A stretch of 57,363 nucleotides of DNA from NCBI GenBank assembly GCA_017629275.1, contig JAGBXM010000042.1, positions 1 through 57,363 of the forward strand. The letters are read 5' to 3'. This DNA is from Clostridia bacterium. GTDB lineage: Bacteria; Bacillota; Clostridia; Oscillospirales; Acutalibacteraceae. The first letter of the stretch is position 1. Each line of letters begins with the position of its first letter. The translations under genes and the position numbers were made by a program. Under the pieces are notes generated by a model. It searched no databases. It saw nothing but the letters and a program-made list of their open reading frames with translations, and had not been told where the DNA came from. Below, one piece after another: positions 44,151 through 52,207 of the stretch.

Positions 44151-45074
44151 ATGGCACTTGACAGTATTCAGAAACAGTTATTAGAGCAGGTTGCCGATCT
44201 GCACGAGGTACCGAGCGGTGCGTACAATATTCGTGCCAACGGCGAAAGCGCAGGACGCAACACTACTGCAAATATTGATATAGTTACCAAGACCGATAAA
44301 CCGGGTATTGATATTATTATCAAGCCCGGCACCAAAAAGGAAAGTGTTCACATTCCTGTTTTGTTGTCGGAGTCAGGGTTAAAGGAAACGGTCTACAACG
44401 ATTTTTACATCGGTGACGATGCCGACGTTACCATTGTTGCGGGTTGCGGAATTCATAATGACGGCGACGAGGCCTCGGAGCATAGCGGTATTCATACCTT
44501 CTACGTCGGTAAGAATGCAAAACTCAAATACGTTGAAAAGCACTATGGCGACGGAGACGGCAACGGTCAACGTTTGATGAATCCGACCACCGTTGTTAAT
44601 GTTGACGAGGGCGGTTACGTTGAGATGGAGACGGTACAGATAAAGGGTGTTGATTCGACCTACCGTACCACTACCGCCGTATTGAAGGACAAAGCAACGC
44701 TTATCATAGGTGAGAAGATAATGACCCACGGCAGTCAGTCGGCCACAACCGATTTCTCGGTCGATATGGACGGAATAGACTGTGCGGCGCACGTTGTATC
44801 ACGTTCGGTTGCCAAGGACAAGTCACATCAGTTGTTTATTTCCAACATCAACGGAAACAACCGTTGCAACGGTCACACCGAATGCGATGCTATTGTTATG
44901 GATGATGCGACTGTTTCAGCCGTGCCTAAGGTCAACGCCAACCACGTTGAGGCAAGTTTGATTCACGAGGCCGCCATCGGTAAGATTGCGGGTGAGCAGC
45001 TTATTAAACTGATGACCCTGGGCCTCACCGAAGCCGAGGCTGAGGAACAGATAGTCAATGGATTTTTGAGATAA
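44151..45074 (+). CDS. Single SufB/SufD-family scaffold protein
   Basis: 307 residues. Beta-helix scaffold with the family core: HTFYVGKNAKLKYVEKHYGD, VETVQIKGVDSTYRTTTAVL, HGSQSATTDFSVDMDG, GNNRCNGHTECDAIVMDD and HEAAIGKIAGEQL. It is shorter than E. coli SufB (about 495) and SufD (about 423), matching the compact SufCB(D) systems of anaerobes and archaea in which one scaffold replaces both. Lacks the N-terminal part of SufB. It ends just before a terminator. Confidence 0.85.
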   Translation: MALDSIQKQLLEQVADLHEVPSGAYNIRANGESAGRNTTANIDIVTKTDKPGIDIIIKPGTKKESVHIPVLLSESGLKETVYNDFYIGDDADVTIVAGCGIHNDGDEASEHSGIHTFYVGKNAKLKYVEKHYGDGDGNGQRLMNPTTVVNVDEGGYVEMETVQIKGVDSTYRTTTAVLKDKATLIIGEKIMTHGSQSATTDFSVDMDGIDCAAHVVSRSVAKDKSHQLFISNINGNNRCNGHTECDAIVMDDATVSAVPKVNANHVEASLIHEAAIGKIAGEQLIKLMTLGLTEAEAEEQIVNGFLR

Positions 45075-45111
45075 AAAAGCTGTGTGGAATTTCCACACAG
45101 CTTTTAATTTT
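45075..45111 (+). terminator. Terminator after sufC-sufB/D
   Basis: AAAAGCTGTGTGG pairs with CCACACAGCTTTT around AATTT, followed by AATTTTG. Confidence 0.8.
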
Positions 45112-45123
45112 GTCTCATACCGT

Positions 45124-45160
45124 AACAAGCAGGGAAAATGTATATCATTTTCCACTTGTT
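45124..45160. terminator. Inverted repeat downstream of the arsenate reductase fusion
   Basis: AACAAG and GGAAAATG on the left pair with CATTTTCC and CTTGTT on the right around TATAT. No T-run follows on either strand, so it may be a weak terminator or an mRNA end-protecting hairpin for the leftward gene ending at 45234. Confidence 0.4.
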
Positions 45161-45233
45161 AGGAGAACCTAACCCCCTTTTACTTATCTAAGTATTGATT
45201 GCAACCTGTGGTGCAGTACGCAAAAGAGGGAGA

Positions 45234-46310
45234 TTATTTGTATTCGTCTTTTAGTTTTAAAATCTTTTCTTCTATCTTTTTGATGATTATCTTAAATTCC
45301 TCATCCGTTTTTCCTGTGGGGTCTGTCAGCTCCCAATTATCATCAAATGCTCTGCCGATAAAAGGACAACCAACATTACAACCCATTGAAATTGCTATAT
45401 CGGGATTTGGAATATCTGTAATCAGTTTTGAATACTGTGTTTGTTCCATATCAATCCCATAAAGCTCTTTCATGATTCTGACTGCATCTTGATTGATTTT
45501 GGGTTTTGTCTCTGTTCCGGCAGAATATGATTCAAATACATCTGTCGCCAAGTGTTTGCCCAGAGCTTCTGCAATCTGACTGCGACACGAATTATGTACA
45601 CAAATAAAAGCTACCTTTTTCTTTGCTTTTTTATAAAAAGGACATTCTTTCCCTATGCACTGATTGTTCATATGAGAACGAGAACAGGTTACGGGATTAA
45701 GCTGCATCCTAACCCCTAATTTGTCGTTTGTGAATTTGACCGCTTCGATAATGGCAAGATAAGAATCTCTTTTGCAACAACGAGGGCCACCGTTTTTTCC
45801 AATTGCTTCCAAGGCTCTTGCTGTCACTTGATTGGAAAGTCCCCAAGCCTCTTTTGCAAGAGGTGTTGATTTTAATGCAACAGAAATATACATACCTGTG
45901 CTAACACCTGCTCCGCAGGCACCCCAAAATCCACAAGCACCTCCGGGAACTTGCTTTCCTCTTTTTTGCATTTCATAAAGGGCGGTTTTTAAGTCTATAT
46001 CGCCACCCGCATTTTTATATGCAGTTAAAAGTGCAGAACCAACCATAGTGTGATGTTCGGGACCGTGCATATGGCAGGATGGCAAACCCATCATTTTTTC
46101 CATAATCTCGATAGGATTTTTAGACTTGCTGTTAAAGCATATCGAAATGATTTGATCCATTCCGCTTGTATGACATTCATCACAAACGAAATGTCCGTTT
46201 ATACATCTTGTTTTACTGCTTTGCCTTTTATGGCAAAGTTCACATTCCATCACTTCATCGGTATCAAGATATTCTAATGGTGCTTTGCATATTAAGCATT
46301 CTTCGTTCAT
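45234..46310 (-). CDS. DUF5714 domain fused to thioredoxin-type arsenate reductase
   Basis: 358 residues in two parts. Residues about 1-225 are a Cys-rich DUF5714-like region: a zinc ribbon (CLICKAPL, CELCHKRQ, CINGHFVCDECH) and then LPSCHMHGPEHHTMVGSAL, GGACGFWGACGAGVSTGM and PVTCSRSHMNNQCIGKECPF. Residues about 230-358 are a low-mass phosphatase-fold arsenate reductase: KKVAFICVHNSCRSQIAEAL holds the C-x5-R active loop, and SMGCNVGCPFIG holds the two further Cys of the ArsC relay. All residues for arsenate reduction are present. No arsR or arsB gene is adjacent. The fusion is discussed in the findings. Confidence 0.85.
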   Translation of the reverse strand: MNEECLICKAPLEYLDTDEVMECELCHKRQSSKTRCINGHFVCDECHTSGMDQIISICFNSKSKNPIEIMEKMMGLPSCHMHGPEHHTMVGSALLTAYKNAGGDIDLKTALYEMQKRGKQVPGGACGFWGACGAGVSTGMYISVALKSTPLAKEAWGLSNQVTARALEAIGKNGGPRCCKRDSYLAIIEAVKFTNDKLGVRMQLNPVTCSRSHMNNQCIGKECPFYKKAKKKVAFICVHNSCRSQIAEALGKHLATDVFESYSAGTETKPKINQDAVRIMKELYGIDMEQTQYSKLITDIPNPDIAISMGCNVGCPFIGRAFDDNWELTDPTGKTDEEFKIIIKKIEEKILKLKDEYK

Positions 46311-46399
46311 AAAAGTCGTCCCGCCAAATCATTGTTTATTGTTTTGCTGTGTTTTATTGTATCACATCGTGCTTAAAAAAGAAAGGATTTTGCAAAGAA

Positions 46400-46431
46400 A
46401 ATCCGCCCGATTTCTCGGGCGGATAGTTTTG
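46400..46431 (-). terminator. Hairpin downstream of the QueG-like pair
   Basis: ATCCGCCCGA (46401-46410) pairs with TCGGGCGGAT (46415-46424) around TTTC. Leftward it is followed by TTTTC; rightward by AGTTTTG. It lies 130 bases after the leftward QueG-like gene. Confidence 0.65.
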
Positions 46432-46440
46432 CTTTATTTT

Positions 46441-46467
46441 GGGACGTCGAAGGCGCCGTCCCCTACA
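46441..46467. repeat. Short palindromic interspersed repeat (GGGACG type)
   Basis: GGGACG and CGTCCC flank an inner GGCGCC, then CTAC. It resembles part of the repeat at 49515-49565 and similar ones at the right window edge. Confidence 0.5.
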
Positions 46468-46561
46468 AAAACCTTATTATTTAGATTCTTTGATAGCAGC
46501 CTGTGGTATAAAAAATCGAGCGAACTGTCCTCAAGGGTACAACGTCTGCGAGGAAGGTTTT

Positions 46562-47677
46562 TTACAGTTTTCTCTTGTACTCATTTTTGCGGATTCCGGG
46601 GTATTTTTCGTCGAGATATTCTTCTCGATACGGGTTGACACCCATAGGCAATGAATCAGGTTTGTTGGAAAGCAACCACGACGGTTTTTTATAGAATTTG
46701 TTGTGGAACTTGTTACCGATTCGGTCGGCCTTTTCAAGCATATCCATACAAGCTCTGATACAGCCTCTTGCACCGCATATTGCAAAATAACCCGTGTGCT
46801 TCAAAACATAGTTGTAATATTCTTCAACCGCATCGGTATTGGGTTTTCGGTTCCATTTGGCTCTTGCCATGGAATAACAGAGAATATAGGCTTCTTCCTC
46901 GGTCATTTCACTGTTGCGAACGTCAAAAGCCATATTGGGAAATTCCTTTTTTAGGAAGGGTGAGCATTCGTTGTTAAAGCCGTGATGCGAAAGGGTGCAT
47001 CTGCCCATGTGAACATCACCGTACCACACCTTTTTCTCACCAAAATCAATCTCAAGACGCTTGTTTTCGTCCTTTACGGGCGGAATAGCACTACCGGGAC
47101 ATTCCCTTACACAAGCACCGCAATGCATACAAATGTCACCTGTGTCAAGAATCGGGTCGGGCTCAAGCTCGCAATCGGTGAATATAAGTCCCAAACGGAC
47201 ACGCGGGCCAAACTCCTTCGTTAAGAATACTTTAGAATAGCCAATCTCACCAAGTCCGCAACCTGCGGCAATGATACGAATACTGCAAACAACATCGGCA
47301 GGCACCTTGCCGGAAGCTACAGGCTCACGCTTGACACCGTTTCCTTCGGGAACGGCAGGGTAGTGAGCAACCGCTTCCCACCCGTGGTCCTCAATAAAAC
47401 AGCAAAGCTCGTAGGTGCGCTTGGGCCTGAAAAGGGTGTTCAGCTTGTTGTAGGAATAAAATGTGTAGTTATGCCAATGTGTGCCTTCCTCAATTCCTCG
47501 GTAGGTACCTCGGGGGATTCTCATTGCAATGGCAATGACCGATTTCGCTTTCGGAAAATATGTAATGGGGGACATAAGCTCGGGAGCATCCTTAAAGCGT
47601 TCAATGTTGCCGATGGCAATACAATCAACACCAAGCTCTTTGGCTTTGTCCTTTATCATTTGAGAGGTTAATTTCAT
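46562..47677 (-). CDS. QueG-like 4Fe-4S protein, paralogue 1
   Basis: 371 residues. Related to epoxyqueuosine reductase and reductive dehalogenase-like iron-sulfur proteins: AKSVIAIAMRIPRG, GCGLGEIGYSKVFLTKEFGP, RLGLIFTDCELEPD and a 4Fe-4S motif CMHCGACVRECPG. The second complete cluster of QueG is not obvious (isolated GRC and NEC only), and the C-terminal 130 residues differ from QueG. True QueG function is therefore doubtful; an unassigned oxidoreductase is more likely. It overlaps its paralogue by four bases (ATGA) and is presumably controlled by the divergent AraC-type gene. Confidence 0.75.
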   Translation of the reverse strand: MKLTSQMIKDKAKELGVDCIAIGNIERFKDAPELMSPITYFPKAKSVIAIAMRIPRGTYRGIEEGTHWHNYTFYSYNKLNTLFRPKRTYELCCFIEDHGWEAVAHYPAVPEGNGVKREPVASGKVPADVVCSIRIIAAGCGLGEIGYSKVFLTKEFGPRVRLGLIFTDCELEPDPILDTGDICMHCGACVRECPGSAIPPVKDENKRLEIDFGEKKVWYGDVHMGRCTLSHHGFNNECSPFLKKEFPNMAFDVRNSEMTEEEAYILCYSMARAKWNRKPNTDAVEEYYNYVLKHTGYFAICGARGCIRACMDMLEKADRIGNKFHNKFYKKPSWLLSNKPDSLPMGVNPYREEYLDEKYPGIRKNEYKRKL

Positions 47678-48594
47678 TTGTCGTTACCTCTGCTTCCGCA
47701 ATTTGCAAATTCACCGCCGATAACGGTTTCAACTTGGGCTTCGGCGTTGGCGGTCGGTTTGCCACCGAAGCTCCAGACGGGTGAGGTTCTGAACTCGTTT
47801 TCAAAAAGGTTGCCGACGCGCTTGTTTTGTTCAAGACAGGTCATACAGGTGCGGTTGCAAAGTGCCGCAATACGGTCAGGCTTTGCACTGCTTGAAAATC
47901 TGTTTTTTACGGCTCCGTTCTTGCAAGTCTTACACTTTTCATAGTCAATCTTGGCAACGACCATTGTCAATCCGCAAATCTCGATTTCCTCTGTTTCGGT
48001 CTTGCTGATGGCACCGTAAGGGCAGCTGTCGGCACATTTTTTGCATTTTGCACAAACGCTCTGCTCCGATATGGGCGAGGGTGTCAGCTCAGCATCGGTG
48101 ATAATCATATGGAAACGCTGACGGGAGCCAAACTCGGGCGAGAAGGGCAGACGGTTGTAGGAAAGCTCACAAACACCGCAAGCAACCGAAGCATACTCAA
48201 AATCGGGGAAAACGTTGGGCTGAGGACGGCCGTTTCCAACCGAAATACCCATAGGAGCGAGCTCACTGGGGTTGGGGAAAATGGGCACAGCCTCCCATCC
48301 GTTATCCTCAAGAGCGTTGGTCAATCCATAGCAAGCAAGTGCCAAAAATTCGTCCTCCAGCCATCTAAGACCAAAGGTACTATAATCACCGAAGTTGGTA
48401 CCTTCCTCAATGCCTCTGAGCGAACCTCTGCAGATTCTCTTGCCAAGCATAATGACGGTCTTGCCCTCGGGGAAGATAGAGAAGGGGTTTACCTCGGGCG
48501 GAAGAGCCTCGAATCGCTCCTTCGGCGCAAAACCGATGACATCAATGCCTTCCTTTTTGGCGGCTTCTTTAATAATCTGGTCTAATTGTGTCAT
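47674..48594 (-). CDS. QueG-like 4Fe-4S protein, paralogue 2
   Basis: 306 residues. The same family as its neighbour: GKTVIMLGKRICRGSLRGIE, ASVACGVCELSYNRLPFSPE, RFHMIITDAELTPSP, a cluster motif CAKCKKCADSCPYGA and a further group (CKTCKNGA, CNRTCMTCLEQ). It retains more cysteine clusters than paralogue 1. RBS AAGGAGTAA precedes the ATG at 48594. Two unequal paralogues translated from one message suggest a heteromeric complex; the substrate is unknown. Confidence 0.75.
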   Translation of the reverse strand: MTQLDQIIKEAAKKEGIDVIGFAPKERFEALPPEVNPFSIFPEGKTVIMLGKRICRGSLRGIEEGTNFGDYSTFGLRWLEDEFLALACYGLTNALEDNGWEAVPIFPNPSELAPMGISVGNGRPQPNVFPDFEYASVACGVCELSYNRLPFSPEFGSRQRFHMIITDAELTPSPISEQSVCAKCKKCADSCPYGAISKTETEEIEICGLTMVVAKIDYEKCKTCKNGAVKNRFSSSAKPDRIAALCNRTCMTCLEQNKRVGNLFENEFRTSPVWSFGGKPTANAEAQVETVIGGEFANCGSRGNDK

Positions 48595-48609
48595 AAAAAT
48601 TACTCCTTA

Positions 48610-48639
48610 CGGTGTTGGTATAGTTTAAAGATAACACCG
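48610..48639. promoter_or_regulatory. Inverted repeat in the queG-like/araC intergenic region
   Basis: CGGTGTT (48610-48616) and AACACCG (48633-48639) form a 7-bp inverted repeat with centres 23 bases apart, just upstream of the leftward genes. It could be a binding site for the divergently encoded AraC-type regulator. Confidence 0.45.
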
Positions 48640-48699
48640 AACGAGCGTTTTTAACATCAAATTTTCGTAATGAAATTTATAAATTTCCGAACAAAACGA

Positions 48700-48728
48700 T
48701 TGCAATGCCGAACTTATGTGTGTATAAT
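48700..48728 (+). promoter_or_regulatory. Promoter of the AraC-type gene
   Basis: TTGCAA (48700-48705), 17-base spacer, TATAAT (48723-48728). Confidence 0.75.
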
Positions 48729-48759
48729 GTTTTAAAAGCAAACGGTTGGAGGAAGCTTT

Positions 48760-49503
48760 ATGTTTTTTGAAAGCGCAGATATAAATTTCAGAATATTGAC
48801 GGTATTGGATATCGACCGTTCTGACAGCAAAGGCTATTCGGGATTTCGGCCTTTTCACGCTTTGTCTTACCGTGTGACGGGAAATGCCGTTTTTACCCAC
48901 GAAAAGGACACAACCAATGTTGTGGGCGGTGACTTTATTTTTGTTCCGAAGAATTATCCTTATTACATTGAAGCTGGTGATGAGCACCTTTTTGTTGTGC
49001 ACTTTGATACCGATGCCAAATTGCCAAAACATTTTAAAAAACTGACAACATCCAACCCCGAAAAATACACCAGAGAGCTGTCACGCCTATATTCTGCGTG
49101 GACCTTAAAAAGGCCCGGTTATCAGCACGAGTGTAAATATCTTTTGCACAAAATTTTTATGAATATCGAAAGGGAAGCGGCCGAAATTTTGAACCGTGAC
49201 GATCAACTGAATGATGCTGTGGAATATATACACGAGCATTTTTGCGAGCGTGAGCTTACCGTTGATTTTCTTGCCAAAATGTGTTCGATGAGTGACACAT
49301 ATTTCCGAAAACTTTTTAAACTTCGGTTCAAAGTTACACCCTTGAAATATATCAACGACCTCAAGGTGAAATTTGCAACCGAGCTTTTGCGGTCAGGTTA
49401 TTACACCGTCACCGAAACGGCCGAAAAATGCGGCTTTGAAAATGTTTATTATTTCAGTCTTTTTATAAAAAAAGAGACGGGCTTGAGCCCATCTCAAATT
49501 TGA
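48760..49503 (+). CDS. AraC-family transcriptional regulator
   Basis: 247 residues. N-terminal cupin-like sensor (FVPKNYPYYIEAGDEHLFVV) and C-terminal pair of helix-turn-helices: LTVDFLAKMCSMSDTYFRKL with FKVTPLKYINDLKVKFATEL, then YTVTETAEKCGFENVYYFSL ending with ETGLSPSQI. RBS TTGGAGGAAG precedes the ATG. It is divergent from the two QueG-like genes and is their likely regulator; ligand unknown. Confidence 0.88.
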   Translation: MFFESADINFRILTVLDIDRSDSKGYSGFRPFHALSYRVTGNAVFTHEKDTTNVVGGDFIFVPKNYPYYIEAGDEHLFVVHFDTDAKLPKHFKKLTTSNPEKYTRELSRLYSAWTLKRPGYQHECKYLLHKIFMNIEREAAEILNRDDQLNDAVEYIHEHFCERELTVDFLAKMCSMSDTYFRKLFKLRFKVTPLKYINDLKVKFATELLRSGYYTVTETAEKCGFENVYYFSLFIKKETGLSPSQI

Positions 49504-49514
49504 AACAATTTTTT

Positions 49515-49565
49515 GTAGGGACCGGCGTCCCCGACGGTCCGCGGGCGAACTCAGTTCGCCCCTAC
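49515..49565. repeat. Palindromic interspersed repeat (GTAGGG...CCCTAC)
   Basis: GTAGGG and CCCTAC bound two inner hairpins: GGACCG/CGGTCC and GGGCGAAC/GTTCGCCC. Related sequence occurs at 57050-57076 and 57229-57255. It separates two convergent genes and contains no ORF. Confidence 0.75.
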
Positions 49566-49597
49566 GGTTTAAAACATCTAAAAAATGAAAATGTTAA

Positions 49598-50065
49598 TCA
49601 TAAAATCTTTTCCATTCCGATCTTTTGCGGAATGAGACCCAATTTTTCATAAAATTTCAAAGCGCTTTGGTTGCAGGTCCAGACATTAAGCGTCACATTA
49701 TAACAACCCGACTGCTTGGCAAATCCTAAAACAAATTCATAAAGTGCACTGCCGATATGAAGTCCGCGTTTTTGCTCGTCAACGCACAAATCGTCGATAT
49801 AGAGGGTTTTGACATCGGTCAGAATATTATTGTTTAAATGTTGTTGGAATACGCAAAAGGCATAGCCTAAAACTTCGCCGTTATTTTCGGCAACGAATAT
49901 GGGACGGCTGTCATCGGCGATGATCTCTAAGAGTTCACCGTCGGTGTATTTTTTTGTTCCTTTTTTGAACAAATCGGGTCGTCCGTTATGATGGACGGTC
50001 AAGACCTGCTGTAACAGGTCGTTGATTTTATTTAAATCGTTATCGGTTGCTCGGCGGATAAGCAT
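49598..50065 (-). CDS. GNAT-family N-acetyltransferase
   Basis: 155 residues, ATG at 50065 with AAAGGAGCC upstream. GNAT fold: MLIRRATDNDLNKINDLLQQ at the N-terminus, LYIDDLCVDEQKRGLHIGSA (acetyl-CoA pyrophosphate loop R/Q-x-x-G-x-G/A type, here KRGLHIGSALYE) and the ending LNVWTCNQSALKFYEKLGLI. Substrate cannot be inferred. Single gene. Confidence 0.88.
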   Translation of the reverse strand: MLIRRATDNDLNKINDLLQQVLTVHHNGRPDLFKKGTKKYTDGELLEIIADDSRPIFVAENNGEVLGYAFCVFQQHLNNNILTDVKTLYIDDLCVDEQKRGLHIGSALYEFVLGFAKQSGCYNVTLNVWTCNQSALKFYEKLGLIPQKIGMEKIL

Positions 50066-50175
50066 TCTATATTGGCTCCTTTTGAAGGTTGGTTTTTTGA
50101 TAAATATAATTATAGTTTATTATTTTTATCTTTTCAAGGTATTTGGGGTAAAATAAATTTTGAGGGGGTGAGGGA

Positions 50176-50346
50176 ATGATACCGAGTAATGAACCTAACA
50201 ATTCGTTTGATGTAAGAAACAGTGGCTTTTTTAAAGGTCTGCCGCCGTTTTTGCAGGAGTCGATTATGCAGAGTGGGGCAGAGATCACCAATGAACAGGA
50301 ATTAAAGGCTGCGGCTGAGCAGTTGATTCGTCGCGAAAATTTCTGA
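50176..50346 (+). CDS. Conserved small protein (56 aa)
   Basis: Begins MIPSNEPNNSFDVRNSGFFK; GGGGGTGAGGG precedes the ATG. The core GLPPFLQESIMQSG followed by ELKAAAEQLIRREN looks like a short pair of helices. I recall similar small ORFs in Clostridia but no function. Its strong RBS, compact reading frame and good codon use support translation. It has no membrane segment. Confidence 0.65.
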   Translation: MIPSNEPNNSFDVRNSGFFKGLPPFLQESIMQSGAEITNEQELKAAAEQLIRRENF

Positions 50347-50381
50347 TAGAGCGAGTTTCTGAAATTGTTGTGAAATTGTTG

Positions 50382-50424
50382 TAAAAAAAGAAAAAAGAGA
50401 ACAACCTTACGGCTTGTTCTCTTA
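50382..50424 (-). terminator. Terminator of rpmB
   Basis: On the minus strand AGAGAACAA pairs with TTGTTCTCT, followed by a long T-run (the A-run at 50382-50395). Confidence 0.9.
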
Positions 50425-50451
50425 CTTTTCTTACATTGTAGTGTATCAGTC

Positions 50452-50640
50452 TCAGATAGCACGGGTAACCTTACCGGAACGAAGGCAACGGGTGCAGGCA
50501 TAAATCCTACAAGGAGTGCCGTTAACGAGAGCCTTAACGCGCTTGACGTTGGGCTTCCAGGTTCTGTTGGTTCTTCTGTGTGAGTGAGATACCTTGATAC
50601 CGAATGTGATTTCTTTGCTGCAGATGTCACACTTTGCCAT
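50452..50640 (-). CDS. rpmB: Ribosomal protein L28
   Basis: 62 residues, MAKCDICSKEITFGIKVSHS, the common short form. Zinc-binding-type Cys pairs (CDIC and CTRC) mark it as the C+ form. Remaining features are SHRRTNRTWKPNVKRV and the basic end. ATG at 50640 has AAAGGAGGTGC upstream, which excludes the longer in-frame start at 50673. Monocistronic with its own promoter and terminator. Confidence 0.96.
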   Translation of the reverse strand: MAKCDICSKEITFGIKVSHSHRRTNRTWKPNVKRVKALVNGTPCRIYACTRCLRSGKVTRAI

Positions 50641-50684
50641 GAGTCTGCACCTCCTTTGATTAGTTACATACAATCGCGAGTAAT

Positions 50685-50713
50685 ATAATAACAGAAAGTT
50701 TACAAATTTGCAA
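50685..50713 (-). promoter_or_regulatory. Promoter of rpmB
   Basis: Reading leftward: TTGCAA (50713-50708), 17-base spacer, TATTAT (50690-50685). Confidence 0.65.
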
Positions 50714-50812
50714 GTATTATTTTCAAGTTTTCCAAAATTTTTTTATTTTCGGCAAAATAACGGTTGGACGCCCCACAACTTAACCACATTTTATAAATTT
50801 TAGGCGTAGCAG

Positions 50813-50841
50813 TTGCATTTTTTGGAAAAATGGTGTATAAT
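50813..50841 (+). promoter_or_regulatory. Promoter of the HAD phosphatase gene
   Basis: TTGCAT (50813-50818), 17-base spacer, TATAAT (50836-50841). Confidence 0.7.
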
Positions 50842-50882
50842 ATCCTAAGTTTGTTATATTTTCTTGGGTTGGTGTCATTTTG

Positions 50883-51536
50883 ATGGTAAAAGCTGTAATT
50901 TTTGATCTTGACGGAACGCTGCTCAATACATACGAAGATCTCGCTAATGCGGTCAATTACGCATTGCACGAAAACGGCTTTCCCGAACACGATGCCGAGA
51001 AGTATAAGATTTTTGCCGGAAACGGTACCGATATGATGATTACCAGGGCTTTGCCTGAAGGTGAACGTAACGATGAGACCCTTCAAAAGGTGAGAAAGCT
51101 TTATTTTGAATATTATAATGCACACTCGGGTGAGTGCACCCGCCCTTATGACGGAATTGTTGAGATGTTGAGCGAACTGAAGGCCTGTGGCTTGAAGCTT
51201 GCTGTTGTTTCTAATAAGATCGATTTTATGACCCGTGCGGTCGTCAAGGAATATTTTGGCGACGGTATGTTCGATTTTGTGACGGGTCAGTGCGATGGAA
51301 TTATACCGAAGCCCGATCCTTCGATGGTTTTGAAGGTTATGAAGGAATTTGACGTTTTGCCTTCGGAATGTATTTTTGTCGGTGACAGCGGTGTTGATGC
51401 CGAAACGGGTGTTAATGCCAAGGTTTTGTTGACGGTCGGAGTTCTTTGGGGCTTCAGAGGCAAAGAAGAATTAATTGGCTGTGGCGCAGACGTTGTTATA
51501 AGCAAAGCATCTCAATTGCTTGAATATATAAAATAA
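50883..51536 (+). CDS. HAD-family phosphatase, phosphoglycolate phosphatase-like
   Basis: 217 residues. HAD superfamily: motif I VIFDLDGTLLNT (two catalytic Asp), motif II VVSNKI, motif III Lys in GIIPKPDPSMV and motif IV CIFVGDSGVDAETGVNAK. The helical cap between motifs I and II (residues about 18-85) is of the Gph/PgmB type. ATG at 50883 is chosen; a TTG precedes it directly. The exact phosphate ester is not known. dCMP deaminase gene follows 33 bases later and may be co-transcribed. Confidence 0.9.
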   Translation: MVKAVIFDLDGTLLNTYEDLANAVNYALHENGFPEHDAEKYKIFAGNGTDMMITRALPEGERNDETLQKVRKLYFEYYNAHSGECTRPYDGIVEMLSELKACGLKLAVVSNKIDFMTRAVVKEYFGDGMFDFVTGQCDGIIPKPDPSMVLKVMKEFDVLPSECIFVGDSGVDAETGVNAKVLLTVGVLWGFRGKEELIGCGADVVISKASQLLEYIK

Positions 51537-51569
51537 ACAAATCTTACCTTTGAGAGGAGAAAACTACCA

Positions 51570-52049
51570 ATGAAACGTAGCGATTATCTCGGTTGGGACG
51601 AATATTTTATGGGAATTGCCTTGCTGTCCTCACAGCGAAGCAAGGACCCCAACACGCAGGTTGGTGCCTGTATCGTAAATGCCGAAAACAGAATTATGGC
51701 GGTTGGTTACAACGGTATGCCTTACGGCTGCAGTGACGACGAGTATCCTTGGGATAGGGACGGCGAGTCGTTGCAGAGTAAGTATATGTATGTTTGCCAT
51801 GCTGAGCTTAATGCCATTCTGAATTTTAACGGCGGTTCGATGAAGGGCTTCCGTCTGTATACCACTCTTTTCCCTTGCAACGAGTGTGCCAAGGCCATTA
51901 TTCAGAAGGGTATTGCTGAGGTTATTTATCTTTCGGACAAATATGCCGATGCCGAGATGACCAAGGCTGCTAAGATGATGTTCAAGTCGGCCGGTGTCAA
52001 ATGCCGTGAGTATGAGCAGACCATGAAGACGGCAGAGTTGAAGCTGTGA
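51570..52049 (+). CDS. dCMP deaminase (ComEB-type)
   Basis: 159 residues. Zinc-dependent cytidine/deoxycytidylate deaminase: [10 protein letters not shown] (zinc His and catalytic Glu, about residue 77) and [11 protein letters not shown] (two zinc Cys). The upstream stretch [20 protein letters not shown] and [16 protein letters not shown] are typical of dCMP deaminases. Provides dUMP for thymidylate synthesis. GAGAGGAGAAA gives a good RBS. Confidence 0.93.
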   Translation: MKRSDYLGWDEYFMGIALLSSQRSKDPNTQVGACIVNAENRIMAVGYNGMPYGCSDDEYPWDRDGESLQSKYMYVCHAELNAILNFNGGSMKGFRLYTTLFPCNECAKAIIQKGIAEVIYLSDKYADAEMTKAAKMMFKSAGVKCREYEQTMKTAELKL

Positions 52050-52066
52050 TATTAGGGTAAATTTTA

Positions 52067-52100
52067 AGCGGATGGCTGGAGCCATCCGCTTTTTTTCTTT
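52067..52100 (+). terminator. Terminator after the dCMP deaminase gene
   Basis: AGCGGATGGC (52067-52076) pairs with GCCATCCGCT (52081-52090) around TGGA, followed by TTTTTTCTTT. Confidence 0.9.
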
Positions 52101-52111
52101 TATAGTGTGGT

Positions 52112-52167
52112 TTTATCTCTCCCTCCACCGCCGTTCGGCGGTCCCCCTCCCTCGTCAGAGGGAGGTA
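52112..52167. repeat. Palindromic interspersed repeat (CTCCCTCC...GGGAGG)
   Basis: CCGCCG/CGGCGG (52129-52142) and CCTCCCTC/GAGGGAGG (52147-52166) form two adjacent hairpins. The same two-hairpin design occurs in the terminase gene (55381-55426) and at 57126-57172 and 57305-57352. It marks the boundary between chromosome and prophage-like genes. Confidence 0.7.
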
Positions 52168-52207
52168 ATGCAGGCGAACGATGGTCGACCATATGACAGA
52201 GGGATGG

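Noticed and set aside
46285-46638. Plus-strand ORF of 117 codons between the arsenate reductase fusion and the QueG-like genes
   Set aside because: It runs through a terminator hairpin and a repeat, has no RBS and no recognisable sequence.
46562-47677. Genuine epoxyqueuosine reductase QueG
   Set aside because: The second cluster motif and C-terminal part do not fit, and the genes are paired and regulated by an AraC-type protein; kept as QueG-like only.
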